Below, in pieces: positions 8,681-17,611 of a stretch of DNA of 64,000 bases; the first letter of the stretch is position 1, and each line of letters opens with the position of its first letter. The notes below the pieces were generated by a model, which searched no databases, was not told where the DNA came from, and worked only from the letters and a program-made list of their open reading frames with translations. A program made the translations under genes and the position numbers. Source of the stretch: Azospirillum canadense (GTDB taxonomy: Bacteria > Pseudomonadota > Alphaproteobacteria > Azospirillales > Azospirillaceae); assembly GCF_025961225.1 (NCBI RefSeq), contig NZ_JAOQNG010000009.1, positions 62,001 to 126,000 on the forward strand, written 5' to 3'.

Positions 8681-9547
8681 TCAGAGGATGAAGTCCCCGA
8701 CCGAAAGGTTGACGTGACCGTCGAGCTGGATCTCGCTCTCGGCGACGCCCGCACCGCTGATGTTGGCCTGAACGACGGTGTGGTCGCCTTCGAAGAAGAA
8801 CCGGATCTGCCCCTCGCCCGAGAAGCTGTTCCCGCCGACGAGGGTGAAGGCTTGGTTGCCCGAGACCCCGGCCTGGGCGTCGACGGCGCTCAGATCGATC
8901 TTGTCCACGCCGTGCGTGAAGTCGGCGATGTCGTCGCGGCTGAGCGAGCCGACACCGCTCTCGTTCGCGGAACCGGACAGGTTGAAGTATTTGAAGGTGT
9001 CGGCGCCGTCGCCGCCGCTCAGCCGGTCGGCCCCCGTGCCGCCGTTGAGTATGTCGTTGCCCAGGTTGCCGACGAGGTTGTCGGCACCGGAACCGCCGTT
9101 GAGCCGGTCATCCCCCGCACCGCCGTCGAGGAAGTCGTTGCCGCCGGCACCCTGGAGGATGTTGTTGCCGGCATCGCCGACCAGACCGTCGTTGAAGTTG
9201 GTGCCGGTCACGTTTTCGATGGAGATGAGCTTGTCGAGGGTTCCCGCCCCGAAGGTCAGGCCCTGGACGAGGTTCACGGTCACGCCGTGCTGGACCTGGC
9301 TGTACGTGACGGTGTCGATGCCAGCCCCGCCGTCGAGCGTGTCGGAGTCGCCGGCATCGTCGATGCCGCCGTCGAGGACGTCGTTGCCATCGCCTCCGAT
9401 CAGCTTGTCGGCTCCGCTTTCCCCGGCCAGAAGGTCGTTGCCGCCAAGGCCGAACAGCGTGTCGTTGCCGGCGCGGCCAAACAGGCCGTCGGACTCCGCA
9501 GTGCCGATGATGGTTTCGGAAGCGTTGGTACCGAAGATGTTCGACAT
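8681..9547 (-). CDS. RTX calcium-binding protein, type I secretion substrate
   Basis: A 288-residue acidic protein, first gene of the secretion operon. Tandem RTX nonapeptides occupy about residues 25-80 (GLGGNDLLAGESGADKL, GGDGNDVLDG). A beta-rich linker with VTYSQVQHGVTVNLVQG follows, then a second RTX block (about 125-180, GGAGDDRLNGGSGADNL), and a serralysin-like C-terminal module ending LSVGDFIL, the secretion signal. There is no protease or lipase motif and no signal peptide. GGAGG precedes the ATG. The N-terminus (GTNASETI) is shared with the RTX gene at 4685, so the two are paralogues feeding the same exporter. Confidence 0.9.
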   Translation of the reverse strand: MSNIFGTNASETIIGTAESDGLFGRAGNDTLFGLGGNDLLAGESGADKLIGGDGNDVLDGGIDDAGDSDTLDGGAGIDTVTYSQVQHGVTVNLVQGLTFGAGTLDKLISIENVTGTNFNDGLVGDAGNNILQGAGGNDFLDGGAGDDRLNGGSGADNLVGNLGNDILNGGTGADRLSGGDGADTFKYFNLSGSANESGVGSLSRDDIADFTHGVDKIDLSAVDAQAGVSGNQAFTLVGGNSFSGEGQIRFFFEGDHTVVQANISGAGVAESEIQLDGHVNLSVGDFIL

Positions 9548-9625
9548 GTGAAATACTCCTCCTGAGTTTCGATGATGTCGGCTGTGGGCTTTCGCTCCAT
9601 TGCCGGTCGATTGGGAAGATGCGGG

Positions 9626-9688
9626 GGCGGCTTTTCGCGCGTGTGTCCTCGGCGGACTTTGTTGTATCCGTCTTGTTTCAGTTGTTTC
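9626..9688. promoter_or_regulatory. duplicated upstream element, RTX gene 2
   Basis: The counterpart of 5348-5410, lying 79-141 nt before the RTX start at 9547. It has GGCGGCTTTTCGCG, then after the same 35-nt offset GTTGTATCCGTCTTGTTTCA. The equal spacing in both copies argues for a functional promoter region. Confidence 0.6.
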
Positions 9689-9709
9689 GCGCTGGGAGAG
9701 ACCGGGGGA

Positions 9710-12700
9710 TCAGGCGTCGGGTCGATTGGCGATCAGGTCGCGCACCCGGCGGCGGACCTCGTCCGGGTCGAGCGGCTTTTCCAAAAGCCGGTCACGGGCC
9801 TCCAACGGCAGCGCGGCGGCCGCGCGCAGCGCGTCGCCGGTCATGAGGAGGAGGCGCGCCGCCATCTGCGGGCGTTCTTCCGCAAGCGCCGCGGCCAGGC
9901 CGAGGCCGTCGAGGCGCGGCATGCGCAGGTCGCAGATCACGGCATCGAACGATGCTGCGCGCAGAAGCTCGCGGGCAACGGCGCCGTCGGGCGCGGTCAC
10001 CACCCGGTGCCCGTCGCGCCCGAGAGCCTCCTTGAGCATCACCACCACCTCGGGCTCGTCGTCGACGACCAAGACGTCGCCGTGCACGCCCCCGTCTGCC
10101 GCCGCCGCCGGCTCCGGCTCGGGCGCGGCAAGGGCCGCGTCGAAGGCGGGCAGCGTTACGACGAAGCGCGCCCCGCCGTCCGGATTGTCCTCGACCCAGA
10201 CCATGCCCCCGTGACCGGTGACGATGCCGTGGGACACGGACAGGCCGATTCCCGTGCCGGAGCCAACCGGCTTGGTCGTGAAGAACGGATCGAAGATCTG
10301 GTTCCGCAGGTCCGTTGGTACCCCTGGGCCGTTGTCCGCCACCTCGATCCGCACACGGCCGTCCGCGCGCGCGGCGCGCAGGCACAGACGGCGTGGGGGC
10401 GGCACCGCATCGAGCGCCTGCTGGGCGTTGACGATGAGGTTCAGGAACACCTGATGCAGCTCGTCCTCGTCGGCGAGGACCGGCGGCATGTCGGTGGCGA
10501 AGTCCTTGCGGATCTCGATACCGGCGCTTCGCAGCACGCCGGCGAGGATGTCGAGGACGGCGGCGAGCACCGCGCGGACATCGACCGGTTTTGGCTCCCG
10601 CGGCTTCTGACGGGCGATCGCCAGGAAGCTTTTGATGATCCGCGAGCAGCGTTCAGCCGCGGCGCGCAGGCGCCCAAGGGAAGCCTGCGCCGCCGGATCC
10701 GTGACCTCGTCTTCAAGCATGATGGCGCGGCCGATGACCACGGACAGCGGGTTGTTGAGTTCATGCGCCACACCGGCCAGGAGGGAGCCGAGAGCGGCCA
10801 GCTTCTCCCGCTGGTGGATCGCCTCGCGCTGGCGGTGGAACTCGGCCTCGGCCTGTTTCTGCCGGGTGATGTCGACGTCGAAGCCGGCGATGTGCGTGAT
10901 CCGTCCCGTGTCGTCGCGGACGGGAAAGCGGATCACCATGCTCCAACTGTAGTCCTGAAGGCCGGACAGATATTCTTCCTCGACGGTCGCCGCGCCGGTC
11001 TCCAGCACGTCGCGGTCATAGCGGCGGATCATCGCCGCCTCGTGCGGTTCGAACACGTCCTCGGGCGTTCGCCCGATCATCTCCGCGACCGGGCGGGCGA
11101 ACACCTTGGCCATTTCCGGATTGGCCATGACGTAGTGGCCGTCCGCGTCCTTCAGATACATGCCCACCGGCGCGTACTGCATGAAGGCGGCGAGCCGCGC
11201 CTCGCTGGCGCGCAGGGCCTGCTCGGTCCGGCGGCGCTCGCTGATGTCGGTGATGGCGGATAGCACCGCCGGGATGCCTCGGAAATCGATGGTCCGTGCG
11301 GAAATCAAGGCCCAGACCGTCGAGCCGTCCTTGCGGCGCATCTGGACCTCGAACCCTTCCGCCCAGCCGGTCTTCGTGAGGATGTGGAGCAGGCGCCGGC
11401 GGTCCTCGGGGTTCTGATAAACCCTCATGATCCCATCGGGATGACAGCCCGGATGGAGCCCGAAATCATCCTGCGCTTGGCCGTTGGCGAACAGAACCTC
11501 CGCTTGGTCGATCCGGGAAATGGCGACCGCAAGCGGCAGGCCATCGGCAATCGCGGCAAGCTCGGCCGCGCTGGCCCGGAGCACCGCTTCGGTCCGCTTC
11601 GCCTCGGTGATGTCACGCAGATAGGCCGTGAAAAGCCGCCGGCGCCCCAGGCGGACTTCGGCGATGGCCAGTTCGACCGGGAACAGCCTGCCGTCGGCAC
11701 GCATGCCTTCGATCTCGACGCGCCGGCCAAGCATGTGCCGTTCGCCGGTCTCGATGTAGCGGCGCATGCCCTGTCTGTGGCGCTCGCGCAGATGGGGCGG
11801 AACGATCAGGTCGGCGATGGGCCGGCCGAGCGCTTCTTCGCGGCGGTAGCCGAAAGTCCTCTCGGCCCCGGCGTTGAACTCCAACACGCACCCCGCCTCG
11901 TCGACGGTGATGATGCAGTCGAAGGCGGCCTCGATGACCGCGTCCTTGAGCGCCTGCTCCTCGCGCGTCCGGGCGAGATGCCGGCGTCTGGACTGAAACG
12001 CGTCGTCAACCGCCGCAAACCACGGGCGCCAGAGAGCCGGCACGCGGCGCATCCGCAGTGGCTTGCCCTCGCTCTGCTCGCGAACCCGGTTGGCGAGCGC
12101 GATCGCCGGGCTGACAAAGAACCGCTGCAGCAGTTGCTGCGCGAGCACGAGCGTTGCGAGCACACCGGAAAGCAGGAGGACGTAGGGCCACAGGCGCTCG
12201 ATGACGAGCGTCGCAATCTCGCCCTCCTCGGCCACGAAGACGAGATGCCAGGGAGCCGCCGCAAGAGGCAGCGGCAGAATATCCCAGCCGTCGATTTGCC
12301 GCGGCAATCCCGAAGGCCTGAGAAGCTCGGCCAACGGTCGCGCGGCGAGCGGCCCCGGAAGGACGTCCGTAAGGGCGGGCGGCCGTGCGCCGTCCGGAAC
12401 CGGCGGACCAGCGCTGTCGGCCAGCACGTCGCCCCGATCATCGACGATCCACACCCGGCCCGGTGGTTGGTGGCGGTCGGCCAGGAACGCGCTCAACTCG
12501 TCGAGCCGGACGTCGGTACCGACCAATCCCATGAAGTCCGATCCCACATAGACCGGGGCTGCGTGGCTGACCATCCAGCCAGCCCCGCCGGCATCGGCGT
12601 GGACCGACGACCAGTGGGGGTCGCGCTCCGCATTCTCGGTGGGACGTGCCTGCCCGAGTGTCAGGGCCAACGCGTGGCCGCTCGCGTACGGATAAACGAC

Positions 12701-13234
12701 GAGGAAGTCGCCGCGGCCGGACACATAATAGCTCCGGCGCAAGAAGGGGGCGGTCAGGTGGGCCAGCCGCATCGGTTCGAACAGCCCGAGCGCCGCATCG
12801 ACCTCCAGCGTGTCGCCGCCGCGCCGGATCAGGAAATCCGCCCGGCCGTGCAGGTTGCCGACCAGCGCCTCCGTCGGGGTGCCGGCGACGGCGTCGAGGA
12901 ACAGGGTTTCGCCGGGGCTTCCCCCGTTGTCCCCGCGCTCGGGCCGCAGCAAAGGGCGAAGGGGCGACGCGGGCGTCGCGAGCCTGCCGGAGAGATGGTC
13001 CTCAGCGGATTGGCGCAACTGCCGCACATGGTCGTCGGCCGACTTGACCATCGAGTCGAGCGCCAGTTGCAGATCGTCGGCGCTGCGGGCGATTCGGGTG
13101 AGCCGGGCGGAGCGCTCCACCGTGAACTGCGCAACGGCGAGGCCCGTCATCAGCAGCAAGAGCGGCAGGGCAACGGCGATCAGGCCCAGGACATAGTGGC
13201 GAACCAACCCGCGTGCCCGGTCTTCCGTCATCAC
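9710..13234 (-). CDS. hybrid sensor histidine kinase, Cache-like sensor, three PAS, receiver
   Basis: A 1174-residue membrane kinase. A membrane segment at about 10-32 precedes an extracytoplasmic sensor of about 310 residues with Cache-like features (YYVSGRGDFLVVYPYASGHA, GLVGTDVRLDELSAF). A second membrane segment lies near 348-372. Three PAS domains follow (about 425-545, 560-680, 690-805; DCIITVDEAGCVLEFN, FEVQMRRKDGSTVWALISA). The HisKA box is GVAHELNNP (phospho-His near 835), the ATPase has VADNGPGV and GTGIGLSVSHGIV, and the C-terminal receiver has phospho-Asp in VICDLRMPRLDG. GGAGG precedes the ATG. It follows an OmpR-type regulator on the same strand and ends beside the RTX operon, so it may sense a small extracellular ligand for that locus. 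Confidence 0.92.
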   Translation of the reverse strand: MMTEDRARGLVRHYVLGLIAVALPLLLLMTGLAVAQFTVERSARLTRIARSADDLQLALDSMVKSADDHVRQLRQSAEDHLSGRLATPASPLRPLLRPERGDNGGSPGETLFLDAVAGTPTEALVGNLHGRADFLIRRGGDTLEVDAALGLFEPMRLAHLTAPFLRRSYYVSGRGDFLVVYPYASGHALALTLGQARPTENAERDPHWSSVHADAGGAGWMVSHAAPVYVGSDFMGLVGTDVRLDELSAFLADRHQPPGRVWIVDDRGDVLADSAGPPVPDGARPPALTDVLPGPLAARPLAELLRPSGLPRQIDGWDILPLPLAAAPWHLVFVAEEGEIATLVIERLWPYVLLLSGVLATLVLAQQLLQRFFVSPAIALANRVREQSEGKPLRMRRVPALWRPWFAAVDDAFQSRRRHLARTREEQALKDAVIEAAFDCIITVDEAGCVLEFNAGAERTFGYRREEALGRPIADLIVPPHLRERHRQGMRRYIETGERHMLGRRVEIEGMRADGRLFPVELAIAEVRLGRRRLFTAYLRDITEAKRTEAVLRASAAELAAIADGLPLAVAISRIDQAEVLFANGQAQDDFGLHPGCHPDGIMRVYQNPEDRRRLLHILTKTGWAEGFEVQMRRKDGSTVWALISARTIDFRGIPAVLSAITDISERRRTEQALRASEARLAAFMQYAPVGMYLKDADGHYVMANPEMAKVFARPVAEMIGRTPEDVFEPHEAAMIRRYDRDVLETGAATVEEEYLSGLQDYSWSMVIRFPVRDDTGRITHIAGFDVDITRQKQAEAEFHRQREAIHQREKLAALGSLLAGVAHELNNPLSVVIGRAIMLEDEVTDPAAQASLGRLRAAAERCSRIIKSFLAIARQKPREPKPVDVRAVLAAVLDILAGVLRSAGIEIRKDFATDMPPVLADEDELHQVFLNLIVNAQQALDAVPPPRRLCLRAARADGRVRIEVADNGPGVPTDLRNQIFDPFFTTKPVGSGTGIGLSVSHGIVTGHGGMVWVEDNPDGGARFVVTLPAFDAALAAPEPEPAAAADGGVHGDVLVVDDEPEVVVMLKEALGRDGHRVVTAPDGAVARELLRAASFDAVICDLRMPRLDGLGLAAALAEERPQMAARLLLMTGDALRAAAALPLEARDRLLEKPLDPDEVRRRVRDLIANRPDA

Positions 13235-13310
13235 CGGCCTCCCCCGGACGACGCATTCCGTTCACGGCTGGTATCCGGATCGGAGACAGCCCCGGCGACG
13301 CGGCGCCGCA

Positions 13311-14042
13311 TCAACCCTCGGCGCTTGGTCCCTGTCCGCTCGGGACGAAAACGTAGCCGATTCCGTGCACGGTCCTTATCGCCTGCGGTTTTTCGGGGTT
13401 CGGCTCGATCTTCTGCCGCAGGCGCGCCACACGAATGTCTATGCTGCGGTCGAAGGGGTCGCTGCCGCGCTTGTGCGCAAGGTCGAGGAGACGGTCGCGT
13501 GACAGGACCCGATTGGGATTGTTGGCAAACGCCTCCAAGAGTTCGAGTTGCATGGCCGTGATCGGCACTTCGCTGCCGTCGAGGGCGTAAAGGCGACGCG
13601 CTTCGAGGTCGAAAAGGCAGCGGCCGAAACGAACGGTGCGTCCGTCCACAACCGGCTCCGCTGCGGACTCGCGCCGGGTCCGCCGCAGGACGCTCCTGAT
13701 CCGCGCCAGAAACTCGCGCGGGTCAAAGGGCTTCGCCACATAATCGTCGGCACCGACCTCAAGCCCGACCACCCGGTCGATGGTGTCGCCGGAGGCTGTA
13801 AGCATGACGATAGCCACGCCGCTGCGGCGGCGCAGATCCCGTGCGAAACTGAGCCCGTCCTCGCCCGGCATTTGAAGATCGAGAACGACCAGATCGACAG
13901 CCCTCGTGTCGAGCACGTCGCGGGCACAGGCCGCACTTTCAGCGGGGGTGACGACGAATCCCTGCTTAGCAAGGTATTCGATCAGCAGGTCCCGCACCTC
14001 GGCATCATCGTCCACGACGAGAATGTGCTCGTTGCCGCTCAT
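13311..14042 (-). CDS. OmpR/TorR-type response regulator
   Basis: A 243-residue regulator. The receiver starts HILVVDDDAEVRDLLIEYL, with phospho-Asp in LVVLDLQMPGEDGL and Lys in DDYVAKPFDP. The winged helix (about 135-235) has ITAMQLELLEAFANNPNRVL and the wing TVHGIGYVFVPSG. I start it at 14042, where the receiver begins; the upstream extension to 14087 lacks conservation. It lies 76 nt before the hybrid kinase on the same strand and is the probable partner of that kinase, the final acceptor of a phosphorelay being possible because the kinase itself ends in a receiver. Confidence 0.9.
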   Translation of the reverse strand: MSGNEHILVVDDDAEVRDLLIEYLAKQGFVVTPAESAACARDVLDTRAVDLVVLDLQMPGEDGLSFARDLRRRSGVAIVMLTASGDTIDRVVGLEVGADDYVAKPFDPREFLARIRSVLRRTRRESAAEPVVDGRTVRFGRCLFDLEARRLYALDGSEVPITAMQLELLEAFANNPNRVLSRDRLLDLAHKRGSDPFDRSIDIRVARLRQKIEPNPEKPQAIRTVHGIGYVFVPSGQGPSAEG

Positions 14043-14308
14043 GACGGTCCACTCGGGCTGATTGGTCGAGCGTGGGCACTGTAGCACATTCAGGCCGTCA
14101 GGTTTGGCAGCAAGTCGAGGATGATCGGAAGCAACTGGAGGCAGGGATTACCTCTGACGACGGAAACAAACCGAAGCATTAGGGATAGGCCGGCGCGGCG
14201 ACGGCCGCCGTCGTATGATCAGCCCGGCCATCGGACGGTCCGGTGCGCATTGCCATGCACAAATGATCGGGCAAGACTGGTCGGTCGGCGTGTCCCCGAT
14301 CCAGGACA

Positions 14309-14488
14309 TCACACCATCAAGCAGCCGGCTTGCATTAGTTTGAGAAGGCAACAGGATCCCGTGATGAAAGTAAAAACCGCCCAAAAACAGCAGGCCGCAA
14401 TGGTGTTCGCCGTGCTTTCATCGGCCAGAGCATTCTCATATTTACGTGACCGGAACATGGCTATTCGAGCACGATCCAAATTTTTCAT
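14309..14488 (-). CDS. possible small membrane protein
   Basis: A 59-residue frame starting MKNLDRARIAMF, with one hydrophobic segment TIAACCFWAVFTFITGSCCL. A purine stretch AGAGAGC stands about 8 nt before the ATG. Codon use is less GC-biased than that of its neighbours. No homologue comes to mind. It may be a real single-pass membrane peptide or chance. Confidence 0.3.
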   Translation of the reverse strand: MKNLDRARIAMFRSRKYENALADESTANTIAACCFWAVFTFITGSCCLLKLMQAGCLMV

Positions 14489-14600
14489 GCGATTTGCTCT
14501 CTGTCGCATTGGTCTGCGTCAGGACGGTATACAAGATGGCCGTAGTTTTCTGTGAGCTGAGGCACAGAAACGGCGGCTTGCTTTGTCGGGTGGACATTCC

Positions 14601-15062
14601 AGTTCCGGTGAAACGTTTGACGGCGGGCGGCGATCGGACCAAACCCGGCCCCTTTCGGTGGCGGGGGTGAGACAGTGATGCGCAGCGGGAAGAACCCATT
14701 CGAGGGCCGGCCGGTCACGGCGGCGCTGATCCTGTGGGCGGTACGCTGGTACCTGCAGTTCCCGATCAGCGACCGCGCCTTGGAACGTATGTTGGCCGAC
14801 CGTGGTGTGGCGGTCGATCACACCACTACCTTCCGCTGGATCCAGGCCTACGCACCTGAACTGGACAAGCGCCTGCGCCCGCGCCTCGGATGATTACCGG
14901 CGATGAGATCCTGGCGATGGTGTGCGAGGGGCAGGTTGCCGTCATGCCCGTCAACGACATGCCCGCCCAGGCGGTCTTTATTGCCGACCTGTTCGCTGTT
15001 GCCGCCTGACGACGCGGACGACGCGGCTCTCCGCGCCTACCGTCAAACTTTGCAACGGAACC
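14601..15062 (+). mobile_element. internally deleted IS6-family relic (mini-IS)
   Basis: A 462-bp remnant with recognisable IS6 ends: left AGTTCCGGTGAAACGTTTGACGG (14601-14623) and right, read inverted (15040-15062), GGTTCCGTTGCAAAGTTTGACGG. They differ by a few substitutions and single-base gaps. Between them is only the first quarter of the transposase and about 150 nt of unrelated sequence. It has no match to the longer IS6 copies in this window, so it is a third, older type. Confidence 0.6.
14675..14893 (+). pseudogene. N-terminal fragment of IS6-family transposase
   Basis: 72 codons give the helix-turn-helix region of an IS6 transposase: FEGRPVTAALILWAVRWYLQ, then ALERMLADRGVAVDHTTTFRW and PELDKRLRPRL, and then a stop. 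The whole DDE catalytic domain is missing. A short unrelated 39-codon frame (14890-15009, starting MITGDEILAMVCEG) follows and is not recognisable. Confidence 0.7.
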
Positions 15063-15378
15063 AGCTGTAGCGCGACAAGGTCCCAACCTAGGCCGCCGTG
15101 GGACGGCTTTCCCTTTGCCTGGAAACGGAGAGAGGCGGCCATCGCTGACCGCCCCTCAGTTTTGGCCGAGATGCCTCGGCCAGGCTCCATTCCCCGCCGT
15201 GGATGCTCATCGGGTCGGAGCTTGGCGTGCCCGGACCAGCCGCGCGTCCGCTTTGTACAATGAGGGCAGATTGCCTGCGGCTGGCCTGCTCGGCAATTGA
15301 CGCATCAGCCTCGCTCGCTGCGAATTCGGGGCAATGCGGCGATCATGATAGCGCTCGGCCTAGTGGAGGCATGAGAGC
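15063..15378. other. gene-poor stretch
   Basis: About 315 nt after the mini-IS6. I see no convincing gene, repeat or regulatory site. Confidence 0.35.
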
Positions 15379-15579
15379 TCACTCAAGCCTGTCGTCGTTT
15401 GGTGGCGCCGGCTCAATCACGAGTTCCACTCCTTCCTCCCGGAGGGATGAGCCTGGGGCGATGCGCCCCTTCGCGATGTCAGCATTGATCAACAGTTGCG
15501 CATCGGCGAGCGAGATGGGTTTGCCGGAATAGTAGACCGGCCCATTGGCGTACCGGATGTGATGATAGAGGGTGTGCAA
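15379..15579 (-). CDS. small hypothetical protein, TTG start
   Basis: A 66-residue protein (starting HTLYHHIRYANGPVYYSGK) with no recognised domain. GGAGG stands 6 nt before a TTG at 15579, which decides the start. Codon use is GC-rich at third positions like that of real genes here. The text YYSGKPISLADAQLLI suggests a compact alpha/beta fold. It ends upstream of nothing obvious and follows another small hypothetical gene on the same strand after 123 nt; the two may be cotranscribed. Confidence 0.55.
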   Translation of the reverse strand: MHTLYHHIRYANGPVYYSGKPISLADAQLLINADIAKGRIAPGSSLREEGVELVIEPAPPNDDRLE

Positions 15580-15702
15580 GTCAGGCCTCCAGGTCTGTCC
15601 ACCTCTCCCAACGCCAGATTCCCCTCATGCATCCCCTCTTGCCCATCTCGCCTCCCTGCAACACGCCGATCCAGAAGACCTGATCGGCGCGCGGCATTTG
15701 GA

Positions 15703-16017
15703 TCAAAGGGGCGGCCGCTGGTCTTCGACAAGCCGTGCCACCGCATCAAAGCGGGTAAGCACGCGTTCGACCGCCGCGGTGCGCGTTTGTGGCGACAATC
15801 GGAGGCCAACCGCGGCCAGCAAGGCGAGGTCATCGTACCCTTCGGCCAGGGCCAACACAGCATCGCGAAGAGGGCAGGGTTCCGAGGCTTCGGCGATCGG
15901 CACCAGGTCCGCCAGGCCGTCCCGCAGGCATGCATACGGCCCTACGGTGCTGCGCCCACCAAGCACGTCGATGGTGGCCAACCAGCATGCAACGGCGTTT
16001 TGCAATGTGGTTGTCAT
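15703..16017 (-). CDS. small hypothetical helical protein
   Basis: A 104-residue predicted cytosolic, Ala/Leu-rich protein. The start at 16017 (MTTTLQNAVACWLATIDVLG) follows a GCGAGGCCGA purine stretch; an extension to 16104 is possible but less protein-like. I do not recognise it. It precedes the 66-residue gene on the same strand, so the two form a possible pair of unknown function. Confidence 0.5.
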   Translation of the reverse strand: MTTTLQNAVACWLATIDVLGGRSTVGPYACLRDGLADLVPIAEASEPCPLRDAVLALAEGYDDLALLAAVGLRLSPQTRTAAVERVLTRFDAVARLVEDQRPPL

Positions 16018-16400
16018 TCGGCCTCGCTCCTCCGCTCGACTGTCCCTGCAAACAACGCTGAGCGGGAACTGGAGGGCCTTTTCGGAGTTGGTGGGCCTTT
16101 GCAATTTGGCAGCCCCACTGTCTGGTCGGGATCACGTTCAGGTGAGTGGGGAGCCTGGGCGGGTGACGCGTCCCATCCAAGCGAAAAATGCGGGCGTGGC
16201 ATAACGGGTTTGCGTCAGGACATTCATGACCTCAAAGGTAAAGCGGCGTCTGCTTTACGCGCGATTTGATTCGATTTCCTTGTGACATCGACCGTCTATC
16301 GCCATTGGCGGGCTGGTGATGTGGCGTTGCGCCAAATTACGATTCCAAGCACCAAGCATAAGGTTGAGATTGATCCCAATCTGTTCATGATGAGGACCGA
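16018..16400. other. gene-poor stretch between divergent small genes
   Basis: About 380 nt with no supported gene. It must hold the promoters of the divergent small genes at 16017 and 16401. Local base composition is less GC-rich near 16320-16400. Confidence 0.35.
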
Positions 16401-16670
16401 ATGGCATTCAACGCTCGACGGAAGGTACACTGCGGAACAGGGCGGGTGAGGTCGTTTGACATCGTTGAGGAGTTGCTGAGCCACGAACAACAATACCTTC
16501 TGGCGGTTCGGCGCGGGGCCGAAAGGCGCCTCGCCAAACGGCGCCGAGTTGCTGTCCTGGCTGCGGCGATGGCCGTGGTGGTTTCGTCAGCATCAACGGC
16601 GTGGCTGTCGGGCCTGGTGCCCTCGCGCATCAATACCGCTTTCACTTTATCGTCGGCAGCTGACGAATGA
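16401..16670 (+). CDS. small single-pass membrane protein, hypothetical
   Basis: 89 residues. A GAGGA ribosome site lies 4 nt before the ATG. The first 48 residues are charged and helical (ELLSHEQQYLLAVRRGAERR), followed by one membrane segment (VAVLAAAMAVVVSSASTAWL) and a short polar tail. The basic stretch before the hydrophobic helix fits an N-in membrane protein. No family recognised. Confidence 0.5.
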   Translation: MAFNARRKVHCGTGRVRSFDIVEELLSHEQQYLLAVRRGAERRLAKRRRVAVLAAAMAVVVSSASTAWLSGLVPSRINTAFTLSSAADE

Positions 16671-16775
16671 GGAAGCGATTGGGCTGTTTCAATTGCCTCC
16701 ACCTATCCTGCGGAGAAAACTTCCGACAGGTCAGTGATTTGCCGTAGCGGGCATCAGCGACTCCCGTCGGCAGAG

Positions 16776-16803
16776 AGCGGTTGGCCGCATTCGGCCAACC
16801 GCT
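16776..16803 (-). terminator. hairpin after peptidoglycan-binding gene
   Basis: A perfect 12-bp stem AGCGGTTGGCCG / CGGCCAACCGCT with a CATT loop, 31 nt past the stop at 16834. There is no long T-run, so it may terminate or protect the transcript end. Confidence 0.55.
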
Positions 16804-16833
16804 GCCGCTGGCACACGGCCCAGGCGCCGCCGC

Positions 16834-17257
16834 CTACTGCGGTGACGGATAGACCGTCGAGGGGTTGGTCAGCGTGTCGGTCCGCGTCCGCGAGCCTTTG
16901 CCGCTGCTGCCCATATGGTTGATTCCTGCCGATCCGCCCGCCGCGGGGGACTCGCGGAGAGCACCGGAACTGCCCGACATCCGCTGCGGCGACCCGCTTT
17001 CGAGTGCCGCCAGCGTGTCGCGGTTGGGGCGGCCCGTCGCTGCCAAGCCGTGCGCCTGCTGGTAGTCCCGCAACGCCCGTTGGGTGTTCGGCCCCCACTT
17101 GCCATCGACCCTGACGTCATACCCAGCGTGGTTCAGAGCACGTTGGACGTGTTGGACCTCGGTCCGGCTCATGGTCGAGGATCGGGCGTCGGCCCCCCCC
17201 TGCAAACGCCACCAAGCCAACGGCCAGCATCATGGCCGAAACACTCCGCAGTCGCAT
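16834..17257 (-). pseudogene. exported peptidoglycan-binding domain protein, split by a G8 tract
   Basis: From an ATG at 17257 with GGAGG upstream, the frame encodes a signal peptide (MRLRSVSAMMLAVGLVAFAG) and then runs into eight consecutive G (17193-17200 on the plus strand as C8) and goes out of phase. One base fewer joins it to the main frame, which encodes a PG_binding_1 domain (VQHVQRALNHAGYDVRVDGK, WGPNTQRALRDYQQAHGL) and a low-complexity tail. The intact product would be a periplasmic or wall-bound protein of about 140 residues. The domain resembles that of the lipoprotein at 36481. It may be a true frameshift, a phase-variable tract or a sequencing error. Confidence 0.7.
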
Positions 17258-17611
17258 TTCATCCTCCCTCACGCTTCATCAGGGGCGATCACCGTCCCGA
17301 AGGACAAGACGATCTCACCTAATGAGCTATGTGGATGGTGTGATACGGCAGCACTCTCCTTCGGTGTACCCTGTGAGCGCTGGTCGTACTCACAGTTGGT
17401 TGCCTCCTCTAAGCCGCGGCGCGCTCGACCGAACGGCGGCCGATGCCTCGACCGTGAACACGGAGCAACGGGCGAGGCGTGATCGGACCGTAAGCATCCG
17501 GTGAGTCTTTCAATTGCCCACATCCGTTAGAATCGCTGGTGACGGCGGCCTCCACCTCGAACGCGGGCAATCAGCGGCCTGTTGACATCGAACGATGTTC
17601 GAGAGGAGCCG
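17258..17611. other. gene-poor stretch
   Basis: About 350 nt between the peptidoglycan-binding gene and the IS4 fragment. I see no supported gene or clear site. Confidence 0.35.

Noticed and set aside
9572..11263. Very long plus-strand open frame opposite the hybrid kinase
   Set aside because: It mirrors the antisense of a GC-rich gene; it has no domain or ribosome site, while the minus-strand frame carries all kinase motifs.
14121..14555. 144-codon plus-strand frame
   Set aside because: No ribosome site or domain; Arg/Pro-rich text suggests chance.
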